A stretch of 64,000 nt of DNA from Bacteroidota bacterium (GTDB lineage Bacteria; Bacteroidota; Bacteroidia; Bacteroidales; JAAUTT01): NCBI GenBank assembly GCA_023429135.1, contig JAEYWD010000027.1, forward strand, positions 62,001-126,000. Direction: 5' to 3'. Positions within the stretch are counted from its first letter, which is position 1. Each line of letters begins with the position of its first letter. Shown piece after piece: positions 45,192-53,782 of the stretch. Made by a program: the position numbers and the translations under genes. The notes under the pieces are model-generated. The model saw nothing but the letters and a program-made list of their open reading frames with translations. It had not been told where the DNA came from and did no database searches.

Positions 45192-46907
45192 TTATATACC
45201 GGTAGCTAAATAAAGAGATGCCGTTTTTGATTTCACCAGTTCGGCTAAAAATTTAGTAAAAGGAATAATATCCTGCTCTACGCTGGCTTTTTCCAAGGCT
45301 GCCATATAATCAGGTCTTCTTTCAACCGGAATAACTGTCCAAGGATACCCCCCAGATGCAAGCATAGTATTCATCAGAAATCTACCCATACGCCCGTTGC
45401 CATCCATATAAGGATGAATGTACACAAATATAAAATGTCCTAATACTACACGAACAGATGGTTCGATTTCCTCAGCAAGTAATTCAAAGAAGACTGGCAT
45501 AGCATCACGAAGAGCGTCTCGATTAAGCGGAGTATGTTTTGAGCCTCGAATAAATACTTGGTCATTCCTATACCCGGCCAAATCAGAAGGCTTAATAATA
45601 CCAGACGTTACACTTGGAGCAAAAAGTTCCCGATACCAAGTTCCATGGTCTTCATCTACTACTTTTCCTGCATTTTCACCATGAATCACTTTTTCAATAC
45701 TTACTTTTACAGCTTGGAAAGCCTGCCAGTATCCTCTAGCAGCTAAGGCGTTTTTTTGTTCCATATCTGCCTTTACCGAATCCGGTCTCCATGTCCCGCT
45801 ACGAACACGTTCAATTAATTCAGGAGTTACCTGATAACCTTCTATGGATAAAGAATGATACGCATCCGTTACATATACTTCATCTACTTGTTTCATATAC
45901 AAGCTCATATTTTTAGGAAGTCCTTGAGGCTTCGGAAAGTTCTCTAAAACTGCTGTTCTCATATGCTGCCACATAAGCCGAATTCGGCTCACGTATGGGG
46001 AAATATCGCGGAGCGAAATTCCAAATGATAACTTTTCAGTAAATGGGTCATTTTCGCGAACATCATATCCGGCTGATTGCATTGTTTTAAGGATGTCATC
46101 CGAAATTCTATCTCTACCGATATTACGAAATGCTCCTGCCAATCGCCCTGCTATTAAGCTATGTCCTCCTTCAAGGAGTTTTACAAGTAATTCCGACGCA
46201 TCACGAAACATTGTCAATGCAGCTCTTGCATCAATGGGACTTTGAAGATAATAACCTGGAAAACATTCAATGAATGCTTTGGGTAATTTCATTATCTGAA
46301 TACCTTCCTTATTCTCAATGTCACTGATGGGTGGTATGCCTCCCTTCACTTCAAGTAAAGAAGTATCGTGAATGAGATTTGTAAGGTTATTATGAGCTTT
46401 CGGAGAACGCACCAACAACTGAGAAGGAACAATCCGATTTCCCGCATGAATGGAAATTGATTGTTCTGCTGACAAACACCAATCTTCTCCAAAACGTTCA
46501 TCAAGATAATCTGACATGAACTTCCAATATGAAGCATACCATGCAGTACTTTCTCCTCTAACCTCATCAGGACGTGTGGGAATATACCAACCCTTTATCA
46601 CTTCCCGTATAAAACCGTTATCTAACAAACGTTCTCTATGAGTTCGAGTAATGTCTTTTGTCTGAATTGCTCCATTTCTATTCTTCTTTTGAAGTTCATT
46701 TAAAACTTCAAGAGATTGAGCAAGTTTTTCGGAAGGTGTTGCCATAGTTCTATCAGTACCTCTATTAGACATTTCATTTTTATCATGATTATACACTAGT
46801 TTATCATGATGTGCAATATTTAGTTTATTATGCTGTGTAATATCTAGTATATTACGTCGTGTAACGTCTAGTTTATTATGTTGTGTAATATCTAGTTTAT
46901 CATGCAA
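45192..46907 (-). CDS. Fic-domain protein with AbiEi-like N-terminal wing helix
   Basis: 571 residues from the ATG at 46907. The Fic motif HPYMDGNGRMGR (about 498-509) is complete, with catalytic H498; AMP or another nucleotide would be transferred to a protein. The inhibitory motif SLSIEG (352-357, S/TxxxEG) lies in cis, so the enzyme is probably autoinhibited (class II). Residues about 55-215 contain a winged-helix region (RERLLDNGFIREVIKGWYIP) similar to AbiEi antitoxins, possibly for DNA binding. The first 45 residues (LDITQHNK repeats) come from a 24-bp tandem DNA repeat; ATG codons at 46772 (M46) or 46745 (M55) may be the true start. Followed by HEPN 14 bp later. Confidence 0.88.
   Translation of the reverse strand: MHDKLDITQHNKLDVTRRNILDITQHNKLNIAHHDKLVYNHDKNEMSNRGTDRTMATPSEKLAQSLEVLNELQKKNRNGAIQTKDITRTHRERLLDNGFIREVIKGWYIPTRPDEVRGESTAWYASYWKFMSDYLDERFGEDWCLSAEQSISIHAGNRIVPSQLLVRSPKAHNNLTNLIHDTSLLEVKGGIPPISDIENKEGIQIMKLPKAFIECFPGYYLQSPIDARAALTMFRDASELLVKLLEGGHSLIAGRLAGAFRNIGRDRISDDILKTMQSAGYDVRENDPFTEKLSFGISLRDISPYVSRIRLMWQHMRTAVLENFPKPQGLPKNMSLYMKQVDEVYVTDAYHSLSIEGYQVTPELIERVRSGTWRPDSVKADMEQKNALAARGYWQAFQAVKVSIEKVIHGENAGKVVDEDHGTWYRELFAPSVTSGIIKPSDLAGYRNDQVFIRGSKHTPLNRDALRDAMPVFFELLAEEIEPSVRVVLGHFIFVYIHPYMDGNGRMGRFLMNTMLASGGYPWTVIPVERRPDYMAALEKASVEQDIIPFTKFLAELVKSKTASLYLATGI
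46798..46905. repeat. 24-bp tandem repeat (about 4.5 copies) at the fic 5' end
   Basis: Units start at 46798, 46822, 46846, 46870 and 46894, exactly 24 bp apart, of the form AGTTTATTATGTTGTGTAAT + ATCT. A degenerate further copy may lie upstream. 24 bp equals 8 codons, so the repeat stays in frame and encodes LDITQHNK-like octads in the Fic frame. Each unit has a small inverted repeat (ATTA...TAAT), so the array could equally be an operator array in front of the gene. Confidence 0.9.
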
Positions 46908-46959
46908 AGATATACTTTATTCTCTATTATCTTTATCATCTTCAACTCTATTAAAAAAC

Positions 46960-47244
46960 TTATCACCATTTATATGTGAAGCCGATGCAATTTCAAGTTT
47001 GATAAACAAGTATTTCACTGTAAATAATCTACGCCCGACGGAAAAACATTCCTTGTATTCATTACGGCATACATTTAAAGACAGATTGCGAGATGTCCAA
47101 GCACCGGAAGAGATTATCGCCCAGCTTATGGGACACCGTATAGCTAAACCAAGATACGGACGCGGACATCTTTTAAAAACGGCGCATGAATGGTTGAGAA
47201 AAATACAATTCAAAGTTCCTGAAAGAAAAAAGTCAGAAAAATAA
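46960..47244 (+). pseudogene. Tyrosine recombinase (integrase) C-terminal remnant
   Basis: The frame has no usable ATG (the first candidate is TTG at 46999) but remains open upstream. Homology starts at about ADAISSLINKYF. The C-terminal catalytic part is clear: YSLRHTFKDRL (the H-x-x-R region), LMGHRI (GH) and KPRYGRGH, whose tyrosine is the probable nucleophile. The N-terminal half is missing, removed at the junction with the fic repeat. The sequence resembles alphaproteobacterial phage/island integrases by eye. It indicates an integrated element that has decayed. Confidence 0.75.
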
Positions 47245-47492
47245 CCGATTCGAATCATTCGCAATTGCAATATCGCAGATAAGAATATTATCCTTACATA
47301 AAATGATATTATGGTAAAATACTATTGTATGATAAAACATCCATACATCGGTATGATGACGCACCGCATCATCATAAATACTTGACTTAATTGCATATTT
47401 TCATAATTATAGATCGTGTACATTTTGTGCGTTTTACACAAATTGGAGAAAGGATACAAAAACCATGTTTTATTTTTTAAACTTTTTAGGAG
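47245..47492. other. Interval between integrase remnant and HTH remnant
   Basis: 248 bp, AT-rich, no gene. It has a TTGACT hexamer at 47382 followed by AT-rich sequence (ATTATA near 47406), a sigma70-like look that would be unusual for Bacteroidota, and a word TACATTTTGTGCGT (47419-47432) that is the inverse of 43614-43627. Nothing else is seen. Confidence 0.5.
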
Positions 47493-47812
47493 ATGAGTCC
47501 CATGACAGAAAACGAAATTATAGACAGAACCATTATCCGTAACGATTATTTACGGGACATTGTAAGAAATCTTGTGGAACAAAGGCAAAGCTCGGTTTAA
47601 CACAGGAAGAACTAAACGCAAGGCTCGATATTGCTGACCGTCTGATTAGCAAATGGGAATGCGGAATAAGAAACCCTACTTCATTTAATCTATATTGCTG
47701 GGCGTTCGCATTGGGGATGCGATTGACTGTTGCCGCAAATGATAATATTCCACCGGAAAACAATGCTCCGAAATTCAGGGCAAGTAACGACAATAAATTT
47801 GCCGTTGTTTGA
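47493..47812 (+). pseudogene. XRE-type HTH regulator, frameshifted
   Basis: Starts at ATG 47493 or 47502 with an AGGAG-like ribosome site just upstream. The first frame reads MTENEIIDRTIIRNDYLRDI...LVEQRQ and then stops at about 47600. In the +2 frame, from about 47588, it resumes KLGLTQEELNARLDIADRLI followed by SKWECGIRNPTSFNLYCWAF, ending at TGA 47812. One base missing in the caaagctcgg stretch would restore an XRE-like HTH (LGLTQEELNARLDIADRLIS). Pseudogene or sequencing error; part of the island. Confidence 0.8.
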
Positions 47813-47948
47813 TACAGATTTCTTTACACACCCAAACTTACAGCACCAATGCTTTATGAGTCGGTGTTTTTGGATTTTTTCAGTGCAAACTGAGTGCAAA
47901 TGAAAAAAGCGGCCAAACTTTTAAGCTTGTAACCGCTTTATTTTCATG

Positions 47949-48022
47949 TAGCGCGATCCAGGATTGAACTGGAGACCTCATGATTATGAATCATGCGCTC
48001 TAACCGGCTGAGCTACCGCGCC
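47949..48022 (-). tRNA. tRNA-Met (anticodon CAU)
   Basis: 74-nt cloverleaf read on the minus strand: acceptor GGCGCGG with TCGCGCT (terminal G-U pairs), D-arm GCTC...GAGC, anticodon stem CATGA/TCATG with loop TTCATAA (CAU), T-arm TCCAG...CTGGA with TTCAATC loop, discriminator A. The elongator type fits the loop TTCATAA; a lysidine-modified tRNA-Ile cannot be excluded. Its 3' end faces the decayed island. Confidence 0.93.
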
Positions 48023-48358
48023 ATGTTTACAGTCGACGGCCTTTTTGATTACCGCTTTTCTGTTTTTTGAGGTTGCAAATATAGTATTTTCTTCTCTTTC
48101 TCAAACAAAATTTTAAAAACCGACGAAAAAAATTTCGTTCCGTTTCTGTGGTGTCCGGTTAAAATATGATTTTCCTTCAGTAAGACAACTTCGCGAACTT
48201 ATATTCTGTAGCCGAAACAACATGGTTGTTAATTATTACCACTGAAATTAAAAAAGGCCAAATCATCGCGACATGGCCTTTAATACAAATACTGGCAATT
48301 TTAAATGGAAGTTAATTCGAAGGATACCCATTAACCATGAACTAAATTTACCTTAATC
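48023..48358. other. Interval between tRNA-Met and the LRR protein gene
   Basis: 336 bp with no gene. Apart from the terminator at 48251-48281 it contains A/T-rich sequence and a GACGAAAAAAATTTCGTT palindrome (about 48122). No repeat element is recognised. Confidence 0.55.
48251..48281 (-). terminator. Terminator downstream of the giant LRR protein gene
   Basis: Minus strand AAAGGCCA and TGGCCTTT arms (8 bp) with a 13-base loop and a TTTTTT tail; it lies about 78 bp after the stop codon at 48359. Confidence 0.8.
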
Positions 48359-51300
48359 CTAATCACTTACAATCAGTTTTTCTCTTCCTGCAATTTTGTT
48401 GTCAATCATCAGATTAATTATAAAAATTCCCTTGTCTAAATTTTGGATTTTAACTTTTGTATTTTCCGGCCTCATTTCCATCATCACCGTACCACTTGGC
48501 TTAAGAATACGGATATATGTTTTTTGAAGCATCTCCCATGATACGTTTAATTCAATATAGAACCCCGCATAAGTGCTTGCCGGATTGGGATATATAGTAA
48601 AGGAGTTCTTGGTTAATTCGTTTATTCCGGTACTTGTTCCGGCAGCCTGGGTGATAGTTACCGTTTTTGATTGAGTTCCATCGGCCGTTATGGTAATGAT
48701 TGCACTTCTGGAGCTGTTATTTGAATTTGCTGAAGCGGTGATAGTTATTTTACCATTACCGGTACCTGTTGTGGGGGTGATAGTTAACCATGACTGATCG
48801 CAGGTCACATTCCAGGTTGTGTTGGAGGTGATGTCGACAGAAGTTGAGCTATTAGCCGTAGCTTCAAGATTAGCTGTTGTTGCTGAAACGGAAAGGTTGG
48901 CCACTCCGGCTTCCTGGGTTATGGTAATAGTTTTATCGCTGAATCCTGTTCCTGATACAGTAACTATAGCAGTACGCAGGGAGGTAGTCGGATTGGCTTG
49001 TGCAGTAAAGGTCAGGGTAGCATTTCCTGTTCCGGAGGCGGGACTGACAGTGAGCCAGGATTGATCGCTTTTGGCTGTCCAGGAGGCTAAAGTGGTAATG
49101 CCGGCAGTTGCAGAACTGTTTTCAGCCCTGGTTATATTAACCTCGGTTGCAGAAAGAGACATAGCTTCCATCTCCACAATGTTTTGAAAATCTTTCCATT
49201 GATCAGCTACCTGGTAAGCCGCCTTAGCGCCTTTGGGAACATACAAGGTACAATTGGACATATCCACTTGATAAAACACGCCAATAGGAATTCCATCCGT
49301 GTTTACCTTAGCTAAAGGCAAAGCTGGAGGAGTTTCCTTATAAATATAAATCGACTTTAATTTAGCAGTAATGGATTGCGGTGCTTTATTTTCACTGATA
49401 GTTACAAATAAGGCTGCTCCCAGGAACTCAATGGAAGCCGGAAATGATATTCTGGTAAGGTTTATGCATAGAGCAAAAGCACAAGTATCCACCGATGTAA
49501 CGGAAGAAGGAATTGTAATTTCGGTTAAAGCAGTATCGAGCACAAAAGCATACTTTTCCACTTTTAACACTGTAGATGGAACATTATATTTATTCTTTTT
49601 ACCAATTGGGCTCTGAATCAACAAACTCCTGTCTTTATTAAATAAAACGCCATCGAGGCCTGAATACTCGGAATTATCTGGATCTACTAGAATATCTCCA
49701 CTAAAAGCAGCAAAACAAAATTGACCAATTGATTTTACTGACGAGGGAATATGCACTGACTCAAAATTTGAACAAAAACTAAAAGCATAGTTTTCAATTG
49801 TTTTAAGAGAAGAGGGCAAAAGCAAATTGCCAGAGAATCCATTACATCCCTCAAAGGCACTTTCTCTAATTGTTTCAACTGATGTGCTTAAATTAAGTGT
49901 TCCTGAAAAAGAACATCCTCTAAAACTAGCCGTATCAACTATGGTAACAGTAGATGGGATTGATAAATTACCTGTAAAAGAACAACCATAAAAAGCTCCT
50001 TTCCACGTTTTGGTTAAACCGGCAGGGAGTATTAAATCACCAGTAAATTTACAATTATTAAAAGCATTTTCACCAATATGTGTTAACGAATTGGGCAGAA
50101 CCAGTTTCCCCGAAAAATCTATTTCTTCGAAATTATTTGCTCCGATTGAGCTAACAGATGAAGGTAGTATCAAATCGCCTTTAAAACCTTTGCTATCATA
50201 GAAAACTCCGTTTCCAATCGATATAACCGAAGTACCTATGACTAGCTGACCTCCAAAGGTACAACCATCAAAAGGTCCAAGAAAATAGTAACTTGACTGG
50301 TACGATGGCAGATTATACTCCAATCCTCCCCCAAAATTACAATTAACAAAAGCCCAGACTGACAAAGCCGTTAAGGATGATGGCAAGGTTAATCCGCCTG
50401 CGAAATTGCAATTCTCAAAAGCATTTCCATCAATCTTAATGGTAGAAGCTGGTACTGTTAGCCCATTCATAAAATTAACTCCCTGAAAGGCCCCTTGACC
50501 GATTGTTTTAACAGAGGAGCCTAAATTAAGGTTTCCTTTGAAGCCCGAACAACCAGAAAATGTGTACGCTTCTAAATTTTCCAAAGAATTAGATAAAGTA
50601 AGTGAACCATCAAACCCGGAGCAGCCCGAAAAAGCACTGTTCCCCAGAGAATGAACCGAATTAGGTATTACCAGATCTCCCTTCAGAGCGGAACATTGAT
50701 AAAATGCAGCATCGCCAATATTCTTAACTGAATTAGGAATAGAGAGCAGGCCTGCTAAACCCGAACATTGGTAAAATGCGCGATAACCAATACTATCTAC
50801 GGAAGAACCAATCGTCAATTTTCCATTTAACCCGGAGCAATTATTAAAGGAAGAACGCCCAATCACAGTTACCGTATTTGGAATAGTCAAATCGCCCGTT
50901 AAGCCTGAACATCCAAAGAAAGCCGCCATACATATTTTCTTAACATTGGACGGAAGGGTCAAGGTTCCATTAAACCCATTGCATAAACCAAACACATATT
51001 CTTTAAGAGTATCCAAAGGGGCTGATAATACCAGATCTCCTGTAAAACCTAAACAATTGAAGAATGCATAACTGCCGATTTTAGTAACATTGGACGACAT
51101 TTTCAGGTTACCATTAAAGCCAGAACAACTGTAAAACGCATTCTTTCCAATAGTTATAACTGATTCGGGTATAATAAGCGAACCAGAGAGGCCGGTGCAG
51201 CCATAAAAAGCGTCATTTCCAATTTTAGTTAATGAGGTTGATAATGTGAGCCCCTGATTGAATCCTGTACAATTACTAAAAGCATTATCCCCAATTATTG

Positions 51301-52804
51301 TCACTGAATTGGGAATTACAAGTTGACCTTTAAGTGCCGAACAACTGCTAAAAGCATGTTTACCAATTGAAGTCAGAGATGATGAAAGTGTCAAATTCCC
51401 ATCAAACCCCGCACACTGACTAAATGCATAATCTCCAATGGAAGTCACTGAATTTGGTATTACCAGATCACCTTTTAGTTTATCTGAAAAGTAGAAGCAA
51501 TAGTTCCCTATAGTTTTTAAAGACGAACCTAAAACAAGACCGGAAAATCCATCACAATAGCCAAAGCCATAATTTCCAATTGTTGTTACCGATGAAGGAA
51601 TAGTTAAGGATCCTGTCAAACCAACGCATGCATAAAAAGCATAGTTTCCAATTGATGTTACAGATGTTGGGATAGTAAGTTGTCCGGTTAACCCATTGCA
51701 ATAGTAAAAAGCACTGTTTCCAATGGAAGTAAGAGTAGATGGAAGGGTAAGTTGTCCATTAAGTCCACGGCAATCTTTAAATGTTGCATCTTTAATAGTT
51801 GTGATTGAGGATGGAATAGAAAGGGAACCTGTAAAACCAGAGCATGAAACGAAGGCCATACTACCCAATGTGGTAACAGAAGAAGGAATGGTTAATGTTC
51901 CGGTAAAACCTTTGCATAAATAAAAAGCTGCTTGTCCGATAGTGGTTAACGATGCCGGCAAATTTAATGGTCCCGTAAGATTATAACAATCTGCAAAAGC
52001 ATATCCATCAATAATTTGTAATGTTTGGGGTAAGACAAGTGTACCACTCAATCCAGTACATTCGTTAAAAGCGCTTAATCCAATCCCAGTCAACGTTGAA
52101 GGAAAGGATATTGATTTTAAACCTACCTTCCCTTTATCGTTGCTCGCCCAATAGAACGCCTCGGTAGGAATGGTGTTTGCAGGATAAGTATGGGAAGCAG
52201 ATCCCCCGGTGCCACCGGTTCCTGTATATGTTGCAACTGTTGTCCCCGATATGTCCAACACTTCCAATAAAGGCAACTCATCGCGCATTGTTTTAAAATC
52301 TCGCGCATCAATTACTCCTGTTATTGTTAAATTGGTGACTGTACTTTTTTCTGTTGCTGTTAAACCAGAGGCGAGTCCTCCGGCGGTAACAGCTATAACT
52401 TTATTAACAACTGCCAGAGATGAGGATTCTGAAGAAGTACTTCCCTTTTTTAGAGTGCTACTCCTGGCAGTATTTTCAAGGATTTCAGGGGGAGTTTCCA
52501 AATATGGTGTTAAATTTAATTTAGTTTCCGGAATACTCTCCTCAGCTAAAGAATTTAATATCCTATTTACATTTTTAATAGAATCTTCAGTTCTTTTTTG
52601 TTGTATTTGCCTTCTTATTAATATTTCTCTTGAAATAGTGTCATTTCTTGAAGTTAAATCCAATGGAAGCATATGATTTAACTTCTCAAAAGGGAGTTTA
52701 AGAGACTCACTTTCATTTGTCAGTTTTTTCTCACTCTCTGACACTTGAGATTTCAGACCAGAAACTGCATTGATCAGGAATAATAATAGTATAACTCTTT
52801 TCAT
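48359..52804 (-). CDS. Giant BspA-like LRR_5 surface protein with BACON domains and T9SS sorting domain
   Basis: 1481 residues. Signal peptide (MKRVILLLFLINAVSGLKSQ). Residues about 150-210 are a linker. From about 215 to 1180 there are roughly forty BspA-type LRR_5 units of about 24 residues (consensus IPSSVTTIGNYAFYNCSGLTG). Two BACON domains follow (about 1215-1300, 1301-1388, each with WLT(V/I)(S/T)P-type motifs), then a Por_Secre_tail type A sorting domain (about 1398-1481: SFTIYPNPASTYAGFYIEL...GIFIINL). It would be exported by the type IX system and anchored at the cell surface, binding protein or glycan. Much longer than most BspA-like proteins. Confidence 0.9.
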   Translation of the reverse strand: MKRVILLLFLINAVSGLKSQVSESEKKLTNESESLKLPFEKLNHMLPLDLTSRNDTISREILIRRQIQQKRTEDSIKNVNRILNSLAEESIPETKLNLTPYLETPPEILENTARSSTLKKGSTSSESSSLAVVNKVIAVTAGGLASGLTATEKSTVTNLTITGVIDARDFKTMRDELPLLEVLDISGTTVATYTGTGGTGGSASHTYPANTIPTEAFYWASNDKGKVGLKSISFPSTLTGIGLSAFNECTGLSGTLVLPQTLQIIDGYAFADCYNLTGPLNLPASLTTIGQAAFYLCKGFTGTLTIPSSVTTLGSMAFVSCSGFTGSLSIPSSITTIKDATFKDCRGLNGQLTLPSTLTSIGNSAFYYCNGLTGQLTIPTSVTSIGNYAFYACVGLTGSLTIPSSVTTIGNYGFGYCDGFSGLVLGSSLKTIGNYCFYFSDKLKGDLVIPNSVTSIGDYAFSQCAGFDGNLTLSSSLTSIGKHAFSSCSALKGQLVIPNSVTIIGDNAFSNCTGFNQGLTLSTSLTKIGNDAFYGCTGLSGSLIIPESVITIGKNAFYSCSGFNGNLKMSSNVTKIGSYAFFNCLGFTGDLVLSAPLDTLKEYVFGLCNGFNGTLTLPSNVKKICMAAFFGCSGLTGDLTIPNTVTVIGRSSFNNCSGLNGKLTIGSSVDSIGYRAFYQCSGLAGLLSIPNSVKNIGDAAFYQCSALKGDLVIPNSVHSLGNSAFSGCSGFDGSLTLSNSLENLEAYTFSGCSGFKGNLNLGSSVKTIGQGAFQGVNFMNGLTVPASTIKIDGNAFENCNFAGGLTLPSSLTALSVWAFVNCNFGGGLEYNLPSYQSSYYFLGPFDGCTFGGQLVIGTSVISIGNGVFYDSKGFKGDLILPSSVSSIGANNFEEIDFSGKLVLPNSLTHIGENAFNNCKFTGDLILPAGLTKTWKGAFYGCSFTGNLSIPSTVTIVDTASFRGCSFSGTLNLSTSVETIRESAFEGCNGFSGNLLLPSSLKTIENYAFSFCSNFESVHIPSSVKSIGQFCFAAFSGDILVDPDNSEYSGLDGVLFNKDRSLLIQSPIGKKNKYNVPSTVLKVEKYAFVLDTALTEITIPSSVTSVDTCAFALCINLTRISFPASIEFLGAALFVTISENKAPQSITAKLKSIYIYKETPPALPLAKVNTDGIPIGVFYQVDMSNCTLYVPKGAKAAYQVADQWKDFQNIVEMEAMSLSATEVNITRAENSSATAGITTLASWTAKSDQSWLTVSPASGTGNATLTFTAQANPTTSLRTAIVTVSGTGFSDKTITITQEAGVANLSVSATTANLEATANSSTSVDITSNTTWNVTCDQSWLTITPTTGTGNGKITITASANSNNSSRSAIITITADGTQSKTVTITQAAGTSTGINELTKNSFTIYPNPASTYAGFYIELNVSWEMLQKTYIRILKPSGTVMMEMRPENTKVKIQNLDKGIFIINLMIDNKIAGREKLIVSD

Positions 52805-52998
52805 AGTATAGAAGTATTATGAAAACTGTTCGATATCAATTTTAATTTTAAAGAGAAATAACTTAGTCGGTTTGGCTATCTTTTCCCGATCTCAAAAATA
52901 GGCTAATAATTTTTTCCTAATTTGTTGGCTTTTAAACGAAAGGCTCTGTTTGGTTGAATTATGGAGATACTTTGTTAATATTGGACAATAGTTGGTAA
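52805..52998. other. Leader of the LRR gene and tail of the LytTR gene
   Basis: 194 bp, no gene; contains a TAnnTTTG box for the LRR gene (below). No long hairpin. Confidence 0.5.
52893..52900 (-). promoter_or_regulatory. Candidate -7 box of the LRR gene
   Basis: TATTTTTG on the minus strand fits TAnnTTTG; it lies 88 bp before the ATG at 52804, giving a leader of about 80 nt. No -33 TTTG is obvious. Confidence 0.35.
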
Positions 52999-53781
52999 TT
53001 AAAACATATCAAAACTATCCTTCAGTTCCGAAAACGCCGACCGGGATAGAACAATTTCATATTTGTTAAAAGGTGGTATAAGTATACAATTACGGGTCTT
53101 AAATTCGATGGCATTCAGGTAATTTAAATTTAATATAATGGATGGGTTGACCTTGAAAAAGCTTTTGTCTTTCAGGGTTTCAAAGATACTCTTGGAGTTA
53201 GTTTTACTGCGGATTTTGACAACATCCTGATTGTTCAGCAAGGCTCCCCAGCCGCTTCGGTCTATTCTTTCTTCCTGAAATGCGAAAAGCACTATTTCAT
53301 CCTTGTACAAAAGTCGCAAACCTGTGGCTGTTGGTATAAATACCCGGGAGTCGCCGTTGGGGAAAATGGTATTTAGCTTTTCGCGATAGCTCCTTTCCTG
53401 GGAGTATCGTTCTTTTTTTAAGCGTCCAATCAGGTTGCTGAGTTCAGGATACTGAACAGGCTTAACCAGGAAATCGAATGCCGACTCGCGCAATGCCTGC
53501 AGGACATATTTATCGTACGAAGTATAAAAAACAACGGTTGGCTCAAAGCTATTGTCTGCTCTTAAATCTTTTAATACGTCAAAACCGGTTTTGCCTGGCA
53601 TTTCTATATCCAAAAATATCAACTGGGGCTTTGTTTCAATTAATAATTTAACTGCTTTTAAAGGATCGGTGCAGGTTTTTACAATCTCGATTTCCTCGAA
53701 GGAACTTAATTCTTCGCTCAGTTGCTTGATTGCGGATTTGTCGTCATCAACAATAACTGTCTTAACATTTCTGGTTTCCAT
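52999..53781 (-). CDS. LytTR-family response regulator
   Basis: 260 residues. Receiver domain (about 8-125) with VIVDDDKSAIKQ and phospho-acceptor D58 in LIFLDIEMPGKTG, K107 in FLVKPVQYPE. The LytTR DNA-binding domain follows (about 150-255: FIPTATGLRLLYKDEIVLFAFQEE, FFKVNPSIILNLNYL). It starts 1 bp after the stop codon of the TPR-kinase gene, so the two form one two-component operon. Target promoters are unknown; the giant LRR gene lies 194 bp downstream on the same strand. Confidence 0.93.
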   Translation of the reverse strand: METRNVKTVIVDDDKSAIKQLSEELSSFEEIEIVKTCTDPLKAVKLLIETKPQLIFLDIEMPGKTGFDVLKDLRADNSFEPTVVFYTSYDKYVLQALRESAFDFLVKPVQYPELSNLIGRLKKERYSQERSYREKLNTIFPNGDSRVFIPTATGLRLLYKDEIVLFAFQEERIDRSGWGALLNNQDVVKIRSKTNSKSIFETLKDKSFFKVNPSIILNLNYLNAIEFKTRNCILIPPFNKYEIVLSRSAFSELKDSFDMF

Positions 53782-53782
53782 G

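Noticed and set aside
46917..47270. 117-codon minus-strand frame opposite the integrase remnant
   Set aside because: It is the antisense shadow of the recombinase homology.
47382..47413. Definite sigma70 promoter before the XRE remnant
   Set aside because: TTGACT is good, but no -10 hexamer stands at the right spacing, so it is only mentioned as an impression.
42358..47948. Direct repeat of the tRNA-Met 3' end as the far attachment site
   Set aside because: I looked for the GGATCGCGCT-type end across 42.4-47.9 kb and found no convincing copy.
48819..52676. Several plus-strand frames of 60-155 codons inside the giant LRR gene
   Set aside because: They are antisense reading frames caused by the periodic codon pattern of the LRR repeats, with no starts or conserved motifs.
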